A DNA stretch of 64,000 nt from Rhodococcus sp. G-MC3 (GCF_030063335.1 NZ_JASISW010000016.1:1-64000); one strand, 5' to 3'; positions 17,493 to 26,533 are shown, counted from the first letter of the stretch. Made by a program: numbers and translations. The notes: a model not told the origin generated them from the sequence alone.

Positions 17493-18866
17493 ATGACCCG
17501 AATTGGATTTGCGGATCACTTGTTCCTGCGAATGCACCACGGTATCGGCAATCCAGTGTTCAATCAGTTCTTATGGAGGTTCGATACTGCTTTATCGAGC
17601 TCTGAGCTCGGTGAACTCCACGAAGACCTGACGCGCGGCCTCTTGTCGCGGGCGGTCGTCGCGCCGGTTCTGCCAACGGCGAGGCATCGATGGATCGCAT
17701 CCGACACGTCATTGCCCCTGCATCTGGCAATGGTTACCGTCGACGTGAGCGCCATTCGCACCTGGGCCGAACAGCAGATCACCGATCGGGTGGATCCCGA
17801 GCATGGAACCGGGTGGCAACTCGCGGCGGCCCCGTTGTCCGACGGCGGAACGATCGTCTCCCTTGTGTGCTCGCACATGGTCGCCGACGGGTCGGGCATG
17901 GTCGCGGCCGTACGGCAGGCAAATCGCGAGGATGTCGGTGTCACCGCTGCCGACCTCGGGCCACAGCCCACTGTGCTGAACGCCTTGGTCGAAGACATCG
18001 GCGACACGGTCGGTCAGATCACTCCGATCGTGCAGTGGGTTGCGAAAAAGGCTGCCGGTGCGCTCTCGCGGTCGGCTGCGCCCGAGTCGCCGCGGACGCC
18101 GGCCGCGCAGCCTCACCGAAGCGATGTCGATACCCGCGCGGTCGATATCCGCGCGCGCAACGGAGACTCCCGACGATGGAGTCCTCCCTACGTAGTGGTG
18201 GAACTTCCTGCCGAGCAGTGGCGCGCGACGGCTGCAGAGTGGGGCGGTACGTCCAACTCCCTTTTCATCGCGCTGATGACAGCCATCTCGGAGGCGTCGG
18301 GTCGCGCTCGTCCCGGTGACGAGCTCCGATGGTCGTTGCCGTACAGCGAGCGTGACATCGGCGACCTCGACTCGAACTCGACAAAGATCATTCCGGTGTG
18401 TGTGCCTGTGGCCGAACCGGGAGATCGTGACCTCAGCCGATTTCGCAAGGCCAGCAAGTCAGCGTTCGTCGACTTCGCGGCCCGGCAAGCTGCCGGCATA
18501 TCTACCGAGTCGATTCCGCTTCCTCTCATTCAGATGCTTCCTGACGCGATCGTCGCGAAACTCCCGATGCCCGCCGACGGCGCAGAGGGGCTGTGCTCGA
18601 ACCTCGGGCATCTGCCCGACGACTTCGTCACGATCGGCGGGGTACGAGCTCGGAGTGTCGCTGCACGCGCAACATTCGTAGGTGCGGACGCAGCGTCGGC
18701 TCGCAGGCTCGGAGGTGGGTCGACGGCATGGGCGGCGGAGACGGACGATGCGGTGACTATCACGCTGCACGGCATGGATCCGGACCGGATGTCGACGGAC
18801 GAAGAACTGCGGAGGGTGGTCGAGCAGGTTCTGAGTCGCTGGAACCTCACGGGCCGTTACTGGTGA
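17493..18866 (+). CDS. CoA-dependent acyltransferase superfamily protein (paralogue E)
   Basis: A 457-residue protein with the HxxxDG motif as SHMVADG (His128, Asp132) after a WS/DGAT-like opening (FADHLFLRMHHGIGNPVFNQ). The C-terminal half has PLIQMLPDAIVAK and GLCSNLGHLPDDF. It shares these blocks with the gene at 20314-21645, so the two form a second acyltransferase type in the cluster, distinct from the PapA set. It has an Ala/Pro/Arg-rich linker at about residues 190-225 that may join two lobes. Its 3' end overlaps the convergent glycosyltransferase by 20 bp. Donor and acceptor unknown. Confidence 0.78.
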   Translation: MTRIGFADHLFLRMHHGIGNPVFNQFLWRFDTALSSSELGELHEDLTRGLLSRAVVAPVLPTARHRWIASDTSLPLHLAMVTVDVSAIRTWAEQQITDRVDPEHGTGWQLAAAPLSDGGTIVSLVCSHMVADGSGMVAAVRQANREDVGVTAADLGPQPTVLNALVEDIGDTVGQITPIVQWVAKKAAGALSRSAAPESPRTPAAQPHRSDVDTRAVDIRARNGDSRRWSPPYVVVELPAEQWRATAAEWGGTSNSLFIALMTAISEASGRARPGDELRWSLPYSERDIGDLDSNSTKIIPVCVPVAEPGDRDLSRFRKASKSAFVDFAARQAAGISTESIPLPLIQMLPDAIVAKLPMPADGAEGLCSNLGHLPDDFVTIGGVRARSVAARATFVGADAASARRLGGGSTAWAAETDDAVTITLHGMDPDRMSTDEELRRVVEQVLSRWNLTGRYW

Positions 18867-20136
18867 CTGCTCTCTCGACGAGATCGGCCGACACTCGAAC
18901 CGCATCGGAGGGTGGAGTCATCGACAATCCGAGTTCGTGTGCTCGCACAGCAGTTTCGGGTGCCAGCAGTACGCGAAGACCCGCCTCGAGTGTGTCGTTG
19001 TCCAGACGGGAGAACTTCATCGACGTGCCTGCACCGATACGGCCGAGCGCGGCGCCCCAGAACGGTTGATCGGCACTGAACCAGCAGATCATCGTCGGGA
19101 GTCCCGCGCGAATTCCCGCGGCCGTCGTGCCCGCGCCCCCGTGATGAACTGCTGCTCGACACAACGGGAATACCGTTGCGTGATCCACTGCGCCCACCAG
19201 TGACACCGCCGAACCCGGCTCGATCCGTTCGCTCATCGAGCTCCATCCGGAGCTGACCAGGGCTCGGTGGCCGCCGGACGTGCAGACCTCGTCGATCGTT
19301 CGGACCAATGCGACAGGGTCCTTCACCGGCATGCTCCCGAAGCCGAAGTACAGCGGCGGAGGGCCTTCGTCGATCCATTCGCGCAGAGCGGATCCCGTGC
19401 TGAGATCGGCACCGAGAGGCTGTGGGGCGGAGGGGAGTTCGAGGAATCCGACGAACGGCCGTGAGGACCCCCACTCGTGCTCCAATCCGGGGAACAGGGC
19501 CCCGTCGTATGCCTGTAGTTCCAGACCGCCGTAATTCGAGATCCGTTTGGGCAGGGCAGATTCGGCATCGGGCAGGCCCAGGCTGCGACGCTGGCTGTTC
19601 TCGCGTTCTCGCATGGAACGCCAACGCATCGATTCCAGCAAGCGCCACGTGGCACGATTGACGCCAGATGGTAGCTTCCTGCCGGGTACCACCGACATTG
19701 CGCCGTTACCTCGAATCGGGCAGTAGTGCAGCGCGAGAAAAGGAATGGCCAGAGCTTCGGCGACATTGAACGTCATCTCCTGGCCCAGTGTTCCGGTAAC
19801 AGCGGCGTCGGCTCCCACTGCCATTGCGGACAGCTGGCTCGTCATGTCGTCCCACCCGAAATTGGCCAACTCCGCGAGAGCAGCAAATCGCGTGCGTGGG
19901 TTCTTGGCCTTTATTCGTCGTCGTACGAGGTCGGACTCCAACAGGGCCTTGGTATCCGGCCCGAATGGAACGACCGAGACGCTTGTGCTGGAAGTGGTTG
20001 CCGCTGTGGCGAATCTCACCAGGTTGGGGGGAGCGCCGAACACGACACTATGGCCGCGACGGTCCAGTTCGATGGCGAGAGCAAGTCCCGGTTGGACATC
20101 TCCGCGGCTGCCGGTGAACGGCAGTACGAACTTCAT
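18847..20136 (-). CDS. GT1 family glycosyltransferase (MGT-like)
   Basis: A 429-residue GT-B glycosyltransferase. The N-terminus MKFVLPFTGSRGDVQPGLAL is the classic opening of the family that includes the vancomycin Gtf enzymes, sterol glucosyltransferases and the mycobacterial glycopeptidolipid Gtf/Rv1524-Rv1526c proteins. The C-terminal nucleotide-sugar site is HHGGAGTT (residues 331-338) with PTMICWFSADQPFWG after it. AGGAG lies 6 nt before the ATG at 20136; a longer frame upstream lacks family sequence. No membrane segment, so it should act on a cytosolic or membrane-face lipid acceptor. Flanked on both sides by acyltransferases, it is the only sugar-transferring enzyme in the cluster. 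Confidence 0.9.
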   Translation of the reverse strand: MKFVLPFTGSRGDVQPGLALAIELDRRGHSVVFGAPPNLVRFATAATTSSTSVSVVPFGPDTKALLESDLVRRRIKAKNPRTRFAALAELANFGWDDMTSQLSAMAVGADAAVTGTLGQEMTFNVAEALAIPFLALHYCPIRGNGAMSVVPGRKLPSGVNRATWRLLESMRWRSMRERENSQRRSLGLPDAESALPKRISNYGGLELQAYDGALFPGLEHEWGSSRPFVGFLELPSAPQPLGADLSTGSALREWIDEGPPPLYFGFGSMPVKDPVALVRTIDEVCTSGGHRALVSSGWSSMSERIEPGSAVSLVGAVDHATVFPLCRAAVHHGGAGTTAAGIRAGLPTMICWFSADQPFWGAALGRIGAGTSMKFSRLDNDTLEAGLRVLLAPETAVRAHELGLSMTPPSDAVRVSADLVERAVTSNGP

Positions 20137-20301
20137 GACGCACTCCTTCGCGTTCAAGGGTGCGACGAGCTCCTTCGGTCTCGGGGTCTCATCGCCGAAA
20201 TGAAACCTACCCCATCTCGCGTGGTGGCGCGTAAGGCGAACAGCGACAAGCTTCTTTGGAACTTTCCACATGCTCGGGCCGCTCCGTGGTCGGAGCCGGG
20301 A

Positions 20302-20307
20302 TACGCT
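20302..20307 (+). promoter_or_regulatory. -10 hexamer of a leaderless start (acyltransferase G)
   Basis: TACGCT 6 nt before the GTG at 20314, in the 177-bp divergent region shared with the glycosyltransferase (start 20136). No ribosome binding site is present. It decides the GTG start over upstream in-frame codons. Confidence 0.42.
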
Positions 20308-20313
20308 CGTGCG

Positions 20314-21645
20314 GTGAATCGACTGACCTATGACGACGATCTGTTCCTTCGAATGGAATGCGTTCTCGGCGTTCCCGTCGTCAACCAGATCGTATGGCAG
20401 TTCGACACTGTGATCTCCACGGAGGATCTGTCCTCGGCGTGGCACAACCTAGCTGCCGGTCCCATCAACCGCGCCGTGCGACGAGCCCGAATCCCCGGCG
20501 CGCGAGACACCTGGGTTGGGGCAGGAGAGCCGCTACCGCTCGCGGTCGACGGGATACGCTCGGCCGCTCGGCTCAGCGAGTGGATCCAACAGAAAGCGAA
20601 CGTGAATCTGGACCCGGAAACCGGGCCGGTCTGGCAATTGGCATTCACGGAATTCGACACCGGCGGGTGCGCTGTCTCTCTCGTTGCCTCACACGTCGTG
20701 GGTGACGGGGGTGCACTCACGTCCGCTGCGATCGCGGCGCTTCGCGGTCCAGGCGATCCCGAAGATTTCAAGTCCGCGTGGGGCGAATCCGAGGTACACG
20801 ATCTGCGTGACGCGGCAAGTCAGCTGTGTAGAGCAGCGGCGGGTAGCGCGCGCGCACTGGGCCGCGGCATTCGGTCCGCCGTGAGTCGCGCGAAGGGCGG
20901 CGAGCGGACACCGAGCACTCCGAGAGGCCCCTCGCCTGTCGAGCCGTCGGCCTCCGGCCCGTTCACGCCCAGCACCGTGGTCGTCGACAGCCCCACGAAG
21001 CAGTGGGTCGATGCCGCGACCCGAGCTGGGGGAAGCGCCAACAGTCTTCTCGTCGCGGTCGCACTGGGAATCCTGACATCGAGCGGACGTATCGGCGAGT
21101 CCGATCCGGTCAAGGTGTCCTTGCCGGTCAGTACCCGCGTAGCGGGCGATGTGCGTGCCAATGCGACGTCCGGGGTCTCGATCATGGTCGAAGGCGGAGG
21201 AGGCTTCCGCTCGGATCTGGGGCCCGTCAGGCGCGACAGCAAGAAGGCGTTCACCACCCTCGCGGACACCTCGCATTCGACCACGTTCGAGCTGACGAAG
21301 CCTCTCATGCAGATGCTTCCCGACGCGATCGTTGCCAAGGCTGCACAGTCGGCCACCGCGCCCCTGTGCTTGTGCTCGAATCTCGGCGACCGTGGAGTTG
21401 CACTGCGGTCCATCGGAGGCGCGGAGGCCGGCTCGGTGGCGATGCGTTCCATCACTCAGAACACCACCGTCGAACTTCTGCGTAGGACCAGAGGCGGCGT
21501 CAGCGTCTGGTGGAACACATCAGGAGAGACGTCGACGCTGTGCGTCACCGGACTCGACCCTGATCTGTTTCCGAACGCCGAGCACCTGAAAAAATTGGTC
21601 GCGGACGAGTACGACAGGTGGCAGCTGACGGCGACCTTCTGGTGA
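20314..21645 (+). CDS. CoA-dependent acyltransferase superfamily protein (paralogue G)
   Basis: A 443-residue paralogue of the protein at 17493-18866: both open with (D/A)D.LFLRM, carry SHxxxDG (here SHVVGDG, His127, Asp131) and share QMLPDAIVAK followed by a LCSNLG block. A Pro/Ser-rich linker (about residues 200-222) splits the two halves. The frame extends far upstream to 19726, but that part is antisense to the glycosyltransferase; the GTG at 20314 aligns with paralogue E and sits behind a leaderless-type -10 box. It is divergent from the glycosyltransferase, sharing its promoter region. Substrate unknown. Confidence 0.78.
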   Translation: MNRLTYDDDLFLRMECVLGVPVVNQIVWQFDTVISTEDLSSAWHNLAAGPINRAVRRARIPGARDTWVGAGEPLPLAVDGIRSAARLSEWIQQKANVNLDPETGPVWQLAFTEFDTGGCAVSLVASHVVGDGGALTSAAIAALRGPGDPEDFKSAWGESEVHDLRDAASQLCRAAAGSARALGRGIRSAVSRAKGGERTPSTPRGPSPVEPSASGPFTPSTVVVDSPTKQWVDAATRAGGSANSLLVAVALGILTSSGRIGESDPVKVSLPVSTRVAGDVRANATSGVSIMVEGGGGFRSDLGPVRRDSKKAFTTLADTSHSTTFELTKPLMQMLPDAIVAKAAQSATAPLCLCSNLGDRGVALRSIGGAEAGSVAMRSITQNTTVELLRRTRGGVSVWWNTSGETSTLCVTGLDPDLFPNAEHLKKLVADEYDRWQLTATFW

Positions 21646-21709
21646 GGCTATGCTTATCCACCGATTCAGCACTGGCTTCAGTGCCACTCGGAGAGAAGGG
21701 GAAGTGAAC

Positions 21710-22156
21710 ATGGCAGTAGTCGTCTTGTTCGGTTCGGAGACCGGTACCGCTGAGGAGGTCGCGGACAAGATCGCCGACGTGTTGGTGGACCACGACACCG
21801 AGGTTCGCGACATGCTCGAGTACGAAGTTTCGGACATGGACACCGACGACTTCCACGTCATCATCTGCTCCACCTACGGCGACGGTGAACTCCCTACAGG
21901 CGCCCAGCCGTTCTACGACGCGCTGGTGGAGGACGCGCCCGACCTGACGGGGCTGAGGTTCGCGCTGTTCGGTCTCGGCGATCGCATCTATGAGGACACA
22001 TTCAACCGCGGCGGCGAGATCATTGCGGAGAAGCTGGTGGAACTCGGGGCAACGCACGTACACGAGCACGCCCGCCACGACAGCTCGTCGAGCGTCAGGC
22101 CGAAGACGCAAGCCGAGGAATGGGCAAAGGAACTGACCGACCTACTGGCCGGCTGA
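21710..22156 (+). CDS. Flavodoxin-like FMN protein
   Basis: A 148-residue flavodoxin-fold protein. The phosphate loop SETGTAEEVADK, the first flavin loop STYGDGELPTGAQPFYDAL and the second LFGLGDRIYEDTFNRGG are all present, so FMN binding is expected. The length is that of MioC or short-chain flavodoxins and of the FMN domain of sulfite reductase-type flavoproteins. A GAAGGGGAAG ribosome binding site precedes the ATG; a GTG six bases earlier is possible. It follows acyltransferase G by 64 bp in the same direction and overlaps maf by 15 bp tail to tail. Its redox partner is not in this cluster. Confidence 0.88.
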   Translation: MAVVVLFGSETGTAEEVADKIADVLVDHDTEVRDMLEYEVSDMDTDDFHVIICSTYGDGELPTGAQPFYDALVEDAPDLTGLRFALFGLGDRIYEDTFNRGGEIIAEKLVELGATHVHEHARHDSSSSVRPKTQAEEWAKELTDLLAG

Positions 22157-22768
22157 CGCCGACCACACGTCCGACATCGAGACGCCTACCTCGTTCAGCA
22201 GACGCCGAACGAGCGGTAGTCCGATGCCGATGACGCTGGACGGATCTCCTTCGATGCGATCGACGAACCATCCACCGAGTCCGTCCAGCGTGAACGCTCC
22301 TGCGACTTCGAGCGGTTCCCCCGAGGCCAGGTAAGCGTCGAGATCCGAAGCCGACGGCTCGGCGAAGTACACCGTGGTGGAACTGCACGCGGCAGCCACC
22401 GCTACCACCGCACCCGACTTCACCCGAACGACGGCATGCCCGGTCAGCAGATCACCCGAACGGCCGGCCATCGTCGACCAGCGTTTTCGGGCTACCTCGA
22501 CGGTATGAGGTTTTCCCTGGAGCGCGTCGGCGATCGACAGCATCGAATCGCAGCCGACGACCACGGCGTCATCGAATTCCGAGAGCACGGCCTCTGCTTT
22601 GGCGCGGGCCAGGGTGACCACCACTTCTTCTGGGGAAGGCAAGTTCCCGAGCGACGCGGTCAGTGCATCTTCGTCGACCCCGGACACACGCACGATGGGT
22701 TCGACGCCCGCGGCGCGAAGTACTCCGAGACGTGCAGGCGACGCAGATGCCAGAACGAAGCGCGTCAT
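22142..22768 (-). CDS. maf: Maf-family nucleoside triphosphate pyrophosphatase
   Basis: A 208-residue Maf protein, which hydrolyses non-canonical or excess NTPs (dTTP/UTP- or m7GTP-type activity) and so limits misincorporation. Motifs: the N-terminal LASASPARLGVLRAAGVEP, the central VVVGCDSML, and GKPHTVEVARKRW; the C-terminal GEPLEVAGAFTLDGLGGWFV completes the site. The ATG at 22768 fits the family start; upstream codons belong to accE5. In mycobacteria the order sseA-maf-accE5-accD5 is unbroken (Rv3283-Rv3280); here about 10 kb of inserted genes separate sseA from maf. Confidence 0.93.
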   Translation of the reverse strand: MTRFVLASASPARLGVLRAAGVEPIVRVSGVDEDALTASLGNLPSPEEVVVTLARAKAEAVLSEFDDAVVVGCDSMLSIADALQGKPHTVEVARKRWSTMAGRSGDLLTGHAVVRVKSGAVVAVAAACSSTTVYFAEPSASDLDAYLASGEPLEVAGAFTLDGLGGWFVDRIEGDPSSVIGIGLPLVRRLLNEVGVSMSDVWSASAGQ

Positions 22769-22779
22769 GAACGGTCGAT

Positions 22780-23196
22780 CTAGTAGCGGCGTGAAGCCGC
22801 GAAAGAGTACGGCGAGAACGGCGCGAACGTCCGATGCATCGCAGCCGGTGAGCCCCACAACTCGGGCGGACGTGCATCCGCCCGTGGGGACGATGCCGCT
22901 GCCGCGGCCGTCAGAACCACCACGAGTGCCGCGATCTCCTCATCGGAAGGGTTGCCCTTCACGACGTGGATCGCATCGCGCAACTGCGCTGCCACGGCTT
23001 CGTCCACCCCCGCTGCCTGGTCCACCCCCGCTGCCTGGTCGAGCTCGGTTAGTTGGTCGATGTCGAACAGCCTCGTCGATGCGGTCACAAGATCATGATT
23101 CCCTTCAACGCTCGCTACATCATTGTTCGCCGGGGCGCTCACTGCATCCTGATTCGCCGGGGCGCTCACTGCATCCTGATTCGCCGGGGCGCTCAC
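22780..23196 (-). CDS. accE5: Acyl-CoA carboxylase epsilon subunit, with N-terminal repeats
   Basis: A 138-residue epsilon subunit that tightens the association of AccA3 with AccD5 in the acyl/propionyl-CoA carboxylase. The conserved epsilon domain is C-terminal: [20 protein letters not shown], followed by LWGSP and a basic, aromatic end. The first 30 residues are nearly three copies of a nine-residue repeat (SAPANQDAV), and residues 50-70 repeat LDQAAGV-type units. The GTG start overlaps the accD5 stop (GTGA). Mycobacterial AccE5 also carries N-terminal repeats of a different sequence, so the feature recurs while the sequence does not. Confidence 0.85.
   Translation of the reverse strand: MSAPANQDAVSAPANQDAVSAPANNDVASVEGNHDLVTASTRLFDIDQLTELDQAAGVDQAAGVDEAVAAQLRDAIHVVKGNPSDEEIAALVVVLTAAAAASSPRADARPPELWGSPAAMHRTFAPFSPYSFAASRRY
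23134..23196 (-). repeat. 27-bp tandem repeat encoding the AccE5 N-terminus
   Basis: Two exact 27-bp units (23134-23160, 23161-23187) and a 9-bp partial third unit, with a degenerate copy just before. They are in frame and code for the repeated SAPANQDAV peptide. Copy number could vary between strains. Confidence 0.9.
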
Positions 23197-24833
23197 AGTG
23201 GAATGTTTCCATGCTTTTTCGGGGGCAGGGTGACCTGTTTGCGTTCGAGCAGGCGCAGTGCGGAGACGATCTGTCCTCGGGTGTGGCTCGGGGGGATGAC
23301 GGCGTCGAGGTAACCACGCTCGGCGGCGACGTAGGGGTTGACGAGGGTGTCCTCGTATTCCTGCTGCAACTTCAAGCGCAGCGCGTCGACGTCTTCACCG
23401 TTCTTTGCCGCTTCGAGAAGTTGTTTGCGGTAGACGAACCCGACAGCGCCCGATGCGCCCATGACGGCGATCTGTGCGGTGGGCCAGGCGAGGTTGACGT
23501 CGGCGCCCATGTGCTTGGAGCCCATGACGTCGTAGGCGCCGCCGTAGGCTTTGCGGGTGATGACGGTGATCTTCCCGACGGTTGCTTCGCCGTAGGCATA
23601 CAAGAGTTTCGCGCCGCGGCGGATGATGCCGTTGAATTCTTGTCCGGTGCCGGGTAGGAATCCTGGCACGTCGACGAGGGTGATGATGGGGACGTTGAAG
23701 GCGTCGCAGGTACGGACGAAGCGGGCCGCTTTTTCGGAGGCGTCGATGTCGAGGCAGCCGGCGAACTGGGTGGGCTGGTTGGCGACGATGCCGACGGAGC
23801 GTCCGTCGACGCGTCCGAAGCCGACGATGATGTTGCGGGCGCGGCCTTCTTGGACTTCCAAGAATTCGTCGTCGTCGAGGATGCGGGTGATGACTTCGTG
23901 CATGTCGTACGGGGTGTTCGGTGAATCCGGGATGAGGGTGTCGAGTTCGAGGTCCTCGGCGGTGAGGTTGTCTTCGATGCCTCCGTCGATCGGATCGCTC
24001 GGGATGGTGCGGGGTGCCTCGGCGCGGTTGTTGCTGGGGAGGTATCCGAGGAGGTCGCGGACGTAGTCGAGGGCGTCTTGTTCGCCGGAGGCGACGTAGT
24101 GGGCGACACCGGATTTCTCCATGTGGGTGGTGGCGCCACCGAGTTCTTCCATGGTGACGTTTTCGCCGGTGACGGTCTTGATGACGTCGGGTCCGGTGAC
24201 AAACATCTGGGAGGTGCCATCGACCATGACGACGAAGTCGGTCAGCGCGGGGGAGTAGACGTGTCCGCCTGCTGCTGCTCCCATGACCAGGGAGATTTGG
24301 GGGATGACGCCGGAGGCTTGGACGTTGCGGTGGAAGATTTCTCCGTAGAGGCCGAGTGAGACGACGCCTTCCTGGATGCGGGCGCCTGCTCCTTCGTTGA
24401 TGCCGATGAGGGGGCGGCCGGTTTTGATGGCGAGGTCCATGACCTTGACGATTTTTTCGCCGTAGATTTCGCCGAGGCTGCCGCCGAAGACGGTGACGTC
24501 CTGGGAGAAGATGCAGACGTCGCGGCCGTCGATGGTGCCGTAGCCGGTGACGACGCCGTCGCCGAAGGGGCGGTTGTCGGCGAGGCCGAAGTTCTGGGAG
24601 CGGTGGCGGGCGAGGGCGTCCATTTCGACGAAGGACCCGTCGTCGAGCAGTGCGGTGATGCGTTCGCGTGCGGTGAGCTTGCCTTTGGCGTGGACTTTGT
24701 CGATCGCTTCCTCGCCTGAGGGGGCCATCGCCGCTTCGCGCCGGCTGCGCAGGTCGGCGATCTTGCCCGCCGTTGTGTGAATGTCGGGCTTCTCGGCCGA
24801 TTCCTGCGCAGTCGAATCCTGAACACTGGTCAT
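23193..24833 (-). CDS. accD5: Acyl-CoA carboxylase beta subunit (carboxyltransferase)
   Basis: A 546-residue carboxyltransferase that moves CO2 from the biotin of AccA3 to propionyl- or acetyl-CoA. Both crotonase-like halves are present: the N-terminal half with [15 protein letters not shown] and [18 protein letters not shown], the C-terminal half with [23 protein letters not shown] and [17 protein letters not shown], the two oxyanion-hole glycine motifs. It corresponds to Rv3280. The ATG at 24833 is chosen as the family-length start. Divergent from birA, which is fitting because BirA biotinylates the AccA3 partner. Confidence 0.95.
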   Translation of the reverse strand: MTSVQDSTAQESAEKPDIHTTAGKIADLRSRREAAMAPSGEEAIDKVHAKGKLTARERITALLDDGSFVEMDALARHRSQNFGLADNRPFGDGVVTGYGTIDGRDVCIFSQDVTVFGGSLGEIYGEKIVKVMDLAIKTGRPLIGINEGAGARIQEGVVSLGLYGEIFHRNVQASGVIPQISLVMGAAAGGHVYSPALTDFVVMVDGTSQMFVTGPDVIKTVTGENVTMEELGGATTHMEKSGVAHYVASGEQDALDYVRDLLGYLPSNNRAEAPRTIPSDPIDGGIEDNLTAEDLELDTLIPDSPNTPYDMHEVITRILDDDEFLEVQEGRARNIIVGFGRVDGRSVGIVANQPTQFAGCLDIDASEKAARFVRTCDAFNVPIITLVDVPGFLPGTGQEFNGIIRRGAKLLYAYGEATVGKITVITRKAYGGAYDVMGSKHMGADVNLAWPTAQIAVMGASGAVGFVYRKQLLEAAKNGEDVDALRLKLQQEYEDTLVNPYVAAERGYLDAVIPPSHTRGQIVSALRLLERKQVTLPPKKHGNIPL

Positions 24834-24957
24834 GGGCAAATACTTTAACCACGGCTGTGACACCCGTCCCGACCGAGGGGCGCGTTGGCGAACCCTTTGC
24901 AACGCTACCGGCCGGTACCGTTCGGCGTCGGAGCGGCTCGTCGAGGTGTGTGCCCAT

Positions 24958-25800
24958 ATGCTCGAAACCATGTGGACCAATCTGGATCGACCTCCGCTCG
25001 ACGTATCGGCACTACGGCGAGCACTCGTCGACGGGCCGCAAGCGTCCTGGTCCAGGTTGGATGTAGTGGAGCAGACCGGGTCGACCAACGCAGACCTGAT
25101 CTCGCAGTCGGCCGGTCTCGCAGACCGCACCGCCCTGATCGCCGAGCATCAGGAGTCGGGACGCGGACGACACGCAAGGCCGTTCTCCGGTCCACCCAGG
25201 TCACAACTTCTACTGTCCGTTCTTGTCAAACTTCCAGGCGTGGATCCAGCGGTTCTGGGATGGCTTCCGCTGCTGGCCGGCGTGGCGGTCGTCGACGCCC
25301 TGCGAACGGTCGCATCAGTGGATGCCACATTGAAATGGCCGAACGACGTATTGATCAAGGGCAGAAAGGTAGCCGGAATTCTCGCCGAGGTGGCCGCGCA
25401 CGGCGGAACGCCCGCAGTGGTTGTCGGAATCGGCTTGAACGTCTCGATGAGAGAGGACGAACTTCCCGTCCCGACCGCCACCTCTCTCGTTCTCGAGAAC
25501 GCCGCTGTCGCCGACCGGGACACCATCCTGCGCGCGATCCTGCGCGGAATCGGCGCCGAGGTGGACTCCTGGCGTAACTCGAACTGGAACACCGAGAATC
25601 TCGCGCACCGCTATCGCGAACGATGCGACACCATTGGGCGACGAGTACGAGTGGAGTTGCCGGGCGATCGCCAGTTCCTGGGCGACGCGACCGACATCGA
25701 CGACCAAGGTCGCATCGTGGTCCGATCCGATGACGACGGCCAGATCATCGCGGTAGCGGCCGGCGACGTCACCCACCTACGAGCGGTCGAACACGGGTAG
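24958..25800 (+). CDS. birA: Biotin-[acetyl-CoA-carboxylase] ligase
   Basis: A 280-residue biotin protein ligase that makes biotinyl-AMP and attaches biotin to the BCCP lysine of AccA3. Motifs: the ATP/biotin loop GRGRHARPF, the active-site KWPNDVLI, and [10 protein letters not shown]. There is no N-terminal helix-turn-helix, so it is the group I form without repressor activity. The ATG at 24958 has GAGGTG 9 nt upstream; an in-frame ATG at 24970 is the alternative. It is divergent from accD5 across 124 bp. Confidence 0.92.
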   Translation: MLETMWTNLDRPPLDVSALRRALVDGPQASWSRLDVVEQTGSTNADLISQSAGLADRTALIAEHQESGRGRHARPFSGPPRSQLLLSVLVKLPGVDPAVLGWLPLLAGVAVVDALRTVASVDATLKWPNDVLIKGRKVAGILAEVAAHGGTPAVVVGIGLNVSMREDELPVPTATSLVLENAAVADRDTILRAILRGIGAEVDSWRNSNWNTENLAHRYRERCDTIGRRVRVELPGDRQFLGDATDIDDQGRIVVRSDDDGQIIAVAAGDVTHLRAVEHG

Positions 25801-25890
25801 AGGGGTGCACCGTCCGTCGCGCATGATGTCGTTGGTGTGCGTGGCAGGATCGCCTGACACGAGTATGAATTCGGCCGAGGAGTGAGTCGC

Positions 25891-26511
25891 ATGGGCTATC
25901 CGCAGGAAGCACTGGCGGAAGAGGAAGAGCTGCTGCTGCACCATCATCCGCATTGGAAGATGCTGATCTTGCCTGCGTTGACGTTCATCGTTGTGACGGC
26001 GGTCGCCGGGTTCGGTATCGGGGTTGCCTCGGCTCGATTGAACGGCACGAGTTCCACTATCGCAATGATCGTGATGGCCGTCCTCTGGGCAGTCATCGTC
26101 GGATGGCGTTGTGTAGCACCGTTGATCAGTTGGAAGTGCACTCACTTCATCGTCACGGATCGGCGCGTGCTGATACGACAAGGTGTGATCACACATTCAG
26201 GGATCGACATTCCGATGGGGCGAATCAGCAACGTGCAGTTCCGGCACGGCCTCGTCGATCGCATGCTTGGAACGGGCACTCTCATCATCGCGTCGGCGTC
26301 GGACGACCCACTCGAGTTCGACGACATACCGCGCGTGCAGCGCGTCCACTCGCTGCTGTATCAGCAGGTGTTCGATTCCCAGTCGTTCGATTCCCAGTCG
26401 TTCACCTCCAGGGAGTACGGGCGCTCGGGACCTGATGCCTTCGGCGGCGGTGAGGGACCGTCTCCTGATGCCGGCCGTCCGGGCTGGCGTACGGGTCGTC
26501 GCGGCAAATAA
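25891..26511 (+). CDS. Membrane-anchored bPH2 (PH-like) domain protein
   Basis: A 206-residue protein with two transmembrane helices (about residues 25-50 and 53-75) and then a bacterial PH domain (THFIVTDRRVLIRQGVITHSG, then DIPMGRISNVQFRHGLVDRM and GTGTLIIASASDD). It matches the Rv3278c family, whose function is unknown. AGGAG lies 8 nt before the ATG at 25891, favouring it over the GTG at 25882. A 15-bp tandem repeat at 26372-26401 gives FDSQSFDSQSF just after the domain, and the tail is Gly/Pro/Arg-rich and probably disordered. Confidence 0.85.
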   Translation: MGYPQEALAEEEELLLHHHPHWKMLILPALTFIVVTAVAGFGIGVASARLNGTSSTIAMIVMAVLWAVIVGWRCVAPLISWKCTHFIVTDRRVLIRQGVITHSGIDIPMGRISNVQFRHGLVDRMLGTGTLIIASASDDPLEFDDIPRVQRVHSLLYQQVFDSQSFDSQSFTSREYGRSGPDAFGGGEGPSPDAGRPGWRTGRRGK

Positions 26512-26533
26512 CCTTTTTCACAGTTTCGAACCG

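Noticed and set aside
9601..21645. Reading the PapA-like genes as a non-ribosomal peptide synthetase
   Set aside because: Each protein is a single condensation-type domain; no adenylation, carrier or thioesterase domain is present anywhere in the window.
23134..23196. Regular 27-bp repeats as a possible CRISPR-like array
   Set aside because: The units are directly adjacent without spacers and are in frame within accE5.
23395..24957. 520-codon minus-strand frame overlapping accD5
   Set aside because: It is an out-of-frame shadow made almost entirely of Arg, His and Pro.
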